Below, one piece after another: positions 63,077 to 64,000 of a stretch of 64,000 nt of DNA. The notes below the pieces were generated by a model. The model had not been told where the DNA came from. It did not search any database and saw only the letters and a list, made by a program, of their open reading frames with translations. Source of the DNA: Pseudomonadota bacterium (GTDB taxonomy: Bacteria > Desulfobacterota > Desulfobulbia > Desulfobulbales > SURF-16); the NCBI GenBank assembly GCA_018822545.1, contig JAHJKA010000066.1, forward strand, positions 1 through 64,000. Reading direction: 5' to 3'. The translations under genes were made by a program, and so were the position numbers. Positions within the stretch are counted from its first letter, which is position 1. The number at the start of each line of letters is the position of its first letter.

Positions 63077-64000
63077 ATGAAAACATTTGTGGCACAAGGC
63101 TTAAAGCCGGTAGATAGTCTTATGAAACCAGGGGCGAACAGTGAGTGGACCCTAAAGGAAAAATTGCTCTTGGGTCTTAGCCCGGGAGATTATATGAAAC
63201 AACTGGTTCGCAATCCATTTAACTGGATTTTTGCGATCATTTACGCCATTGGCGTACCTGTTCTTCTGGGCCGTTTTTATTATGGTTTGGGCTGGGCCAC
63301 CCACGGCAGTTACGATTATCCCTGGGGTCTTTTTCTGGGCTGGGGACTTTTCTGTATGGTCCCTCTTTCCGCCTCAGGATTTATGCTTGGCACCACGGTG
63401 GAACTCTTTGGTCGGAAGGACTTTAAGCCCATTGAGAGACTGGGGTTGTTAAATGGTCTGCTTGGCTATTTATTTGCGGTTATGTTTCTCCAGGTCGATC
63501 TCGGTCAGCCCTGGCGCCTGATCTATCCCATGTTTGTCTCCTTGGGGCCGGCCGCCGTACTCTTTCTTGTCGCCTGGCATGTTGCCACCTATCTGTCTGT
63601 TCAGGTTGCAGAGCTTGTGCCTGCCGCCAGCGAGATGATGGGGTGGAAGGCGCCGAAGAAATTCGTTAAATCCATTGTGCTCGGTCTGACTGTGGCAGGA
63701 GTTATCCTCTCCACTCTCCACCAGGGGGCCTTGGGAGCCTTGTTTACTTATGCCCCGGGCAAGGTCCATCCCCTCTGGTATAATTACAGTTTCCAGTGGT
63801 TTCACTTTTTCTGCTCATCCATTTTTGCCGGACTTTCCATGCTGATTGTGGTGTCCACCCTGTCAAAATGGTTTCTGAAATGGCGCTGTGACGCCAACTT
63901 TACCAAGAATCTGGATCGTATCACCTTAGGTCTTTCTAAGGGTGCCTCGTTAGCACTTATTACTTATTTAATTATCAAGCTGACAGCGATTGCCCACGAT
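63077..64000 (+). CDS. NrfD/HybB-like quinol-interacting membrane protein (3' end outside window)
   Basis: At least 308 residues from ATG 63077, preceded by AGGAGGAAATATAA and 12 bp after the Fe-S gene; open to the last base of the window. Polytopic, with about eight TM helices visible so far: WIFAIIYAIGVPVLLGRF, WGLFLGWGLFCMVPLSASG, LLNGLLGYLFAVMFLQVDLG (a QVDLGQPWR motif typical of HybB/NrfD), FVSLGPAAVLFLVAWHVATY, then SIVLGLTVAGVILSTLHQG and WFHFFCSSIFAGLSMLIVV. The family oxidises or reduces menaquinone at the periplasmic face. Missing C-terminus only because the window ends. Confidence 0.9.
   Translation, partial: MKTFVAQGLKPVDSLMKPGANSEWTLKEKLLLGLSPGDYMKQLVRNPFNWIFAIIYAIGVPVLLGRFYYGLGWATHGSYDYPWGLFLGWGLFCMVPLSASGFMLGTTVELFGRKDFKPIERLGLLNGLLGYLFAVMFLQVDLGQPWRLIYPMFVSLGPAAVLFLVAWHVATYLSVQVAELVPAASEMMGWKAPKKFVKSIVLGLTVAGVILSTLHQGALGALFTYAPGKVHPLWYNYSFQWFHFFCSSIFAGLSMLIVVSTLSKWFLKWRCDANFTKNLDRITLGLSKGASLALITYLIIKLTAIAHD

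Overview
The window looks like the chromosome of an anaerobic Desulfobacterota (Deltaproteobacteria) member, most likely near the Desulfobulbales. That placement is inference from content: many multihaem c-type cytochromes, a HybA/NrfD-type quinol module, sigma-54 promoters with NtrC-type regulators, and the order thrS-infC-rpmI-rplT-pheS-pheT-ihfA-merR. No rRNA, CRISPR array or prophage was seen.

Layout. 1-2.3 kb: a tandem duplication of a secreted protein gene, with a decayed copy of a thioredoxin-fold gene. 2.4-8.1 kb: the intact thioredoxin-fold gene, a fused endonuclease Q-UvrD helicase, a TrxR-like flavoprotein and tadA, with two kinds of palindromic intergenic repeats. 8.3-19.9 kb: housekeeping genes (tRNA-Ser, SRP RNA, dnaX, ybaB, recR, tRNA-Val, thrS to pheT, ihfA, merR, tRNA-Pro). 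20-41 kb: a long reverse-strand run of twelve closely packed genes. Read 5' to 3' from 40.9 kb it encodes an OmcS-like hexahaem cytochrome, a propeller lipoprotein, an outer-membrane barrel, a CsgG-like lipoprotein, a 1309-residue lipoprotein with ten Ig-like repeats and CsgG-like domains, a parvulin-type PPIase, a 42-CXXCH cytochrome, an NHL propeller, a pentahaem cytochrome, a HAMP membrane protein, a TPR-arginine-methyltransferase-like protein and a diguanylate cyclase. 41-44.5 kb: two more OmcS-like cytochrome genes, each with its own terminator, GEMM-type cyclic-dinucleotide riboswitch, sigma-54 promoter and upstream dyad. 45-53 kb: a Fe-S TIM-barrel-like protein, an NHL propeller, a REC-PilZ regulator behind a sigma-54 promoter, and an NtrC regulator/haem-c histidine kinase/PhnD-like binding-protein set. 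53-64 kb: an omptin-family protease, ppnP, a second PAS-kinase/NtrC pair, ftsH, and a cytochrome c/HybA/NrfD quinol-cytochrome module cut by the window end.

How it may work together (inference). The NrfD module would pass menaquinol electrons to periplasmic cytochromes. The 42-haem protein, barrel and CsgG-like lipoproteins would carry electrons or cytochromes across the outer membrane. The three OmcS-like proteins, which keep all six haem motifs and the N-terminal CHxxHNS motif used between subunits in Geobacter OmcS filaments, would polymerise outside as conductive filaments. Expression seems to be gated at two levels: sigma-54 activation through upstream dyads, possibly driven by the haem-sensing kinase and NtrC partner, and a cyclic-dinucleotide riboswitch whose 5' P1 strand can also mask the ribosome binding site. 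A diguanylate cyclase at the end of the gene run and a PilZ response regulator fit a second-messenger loop. This nanowire locus and its control layer are the most interesting system in the window.
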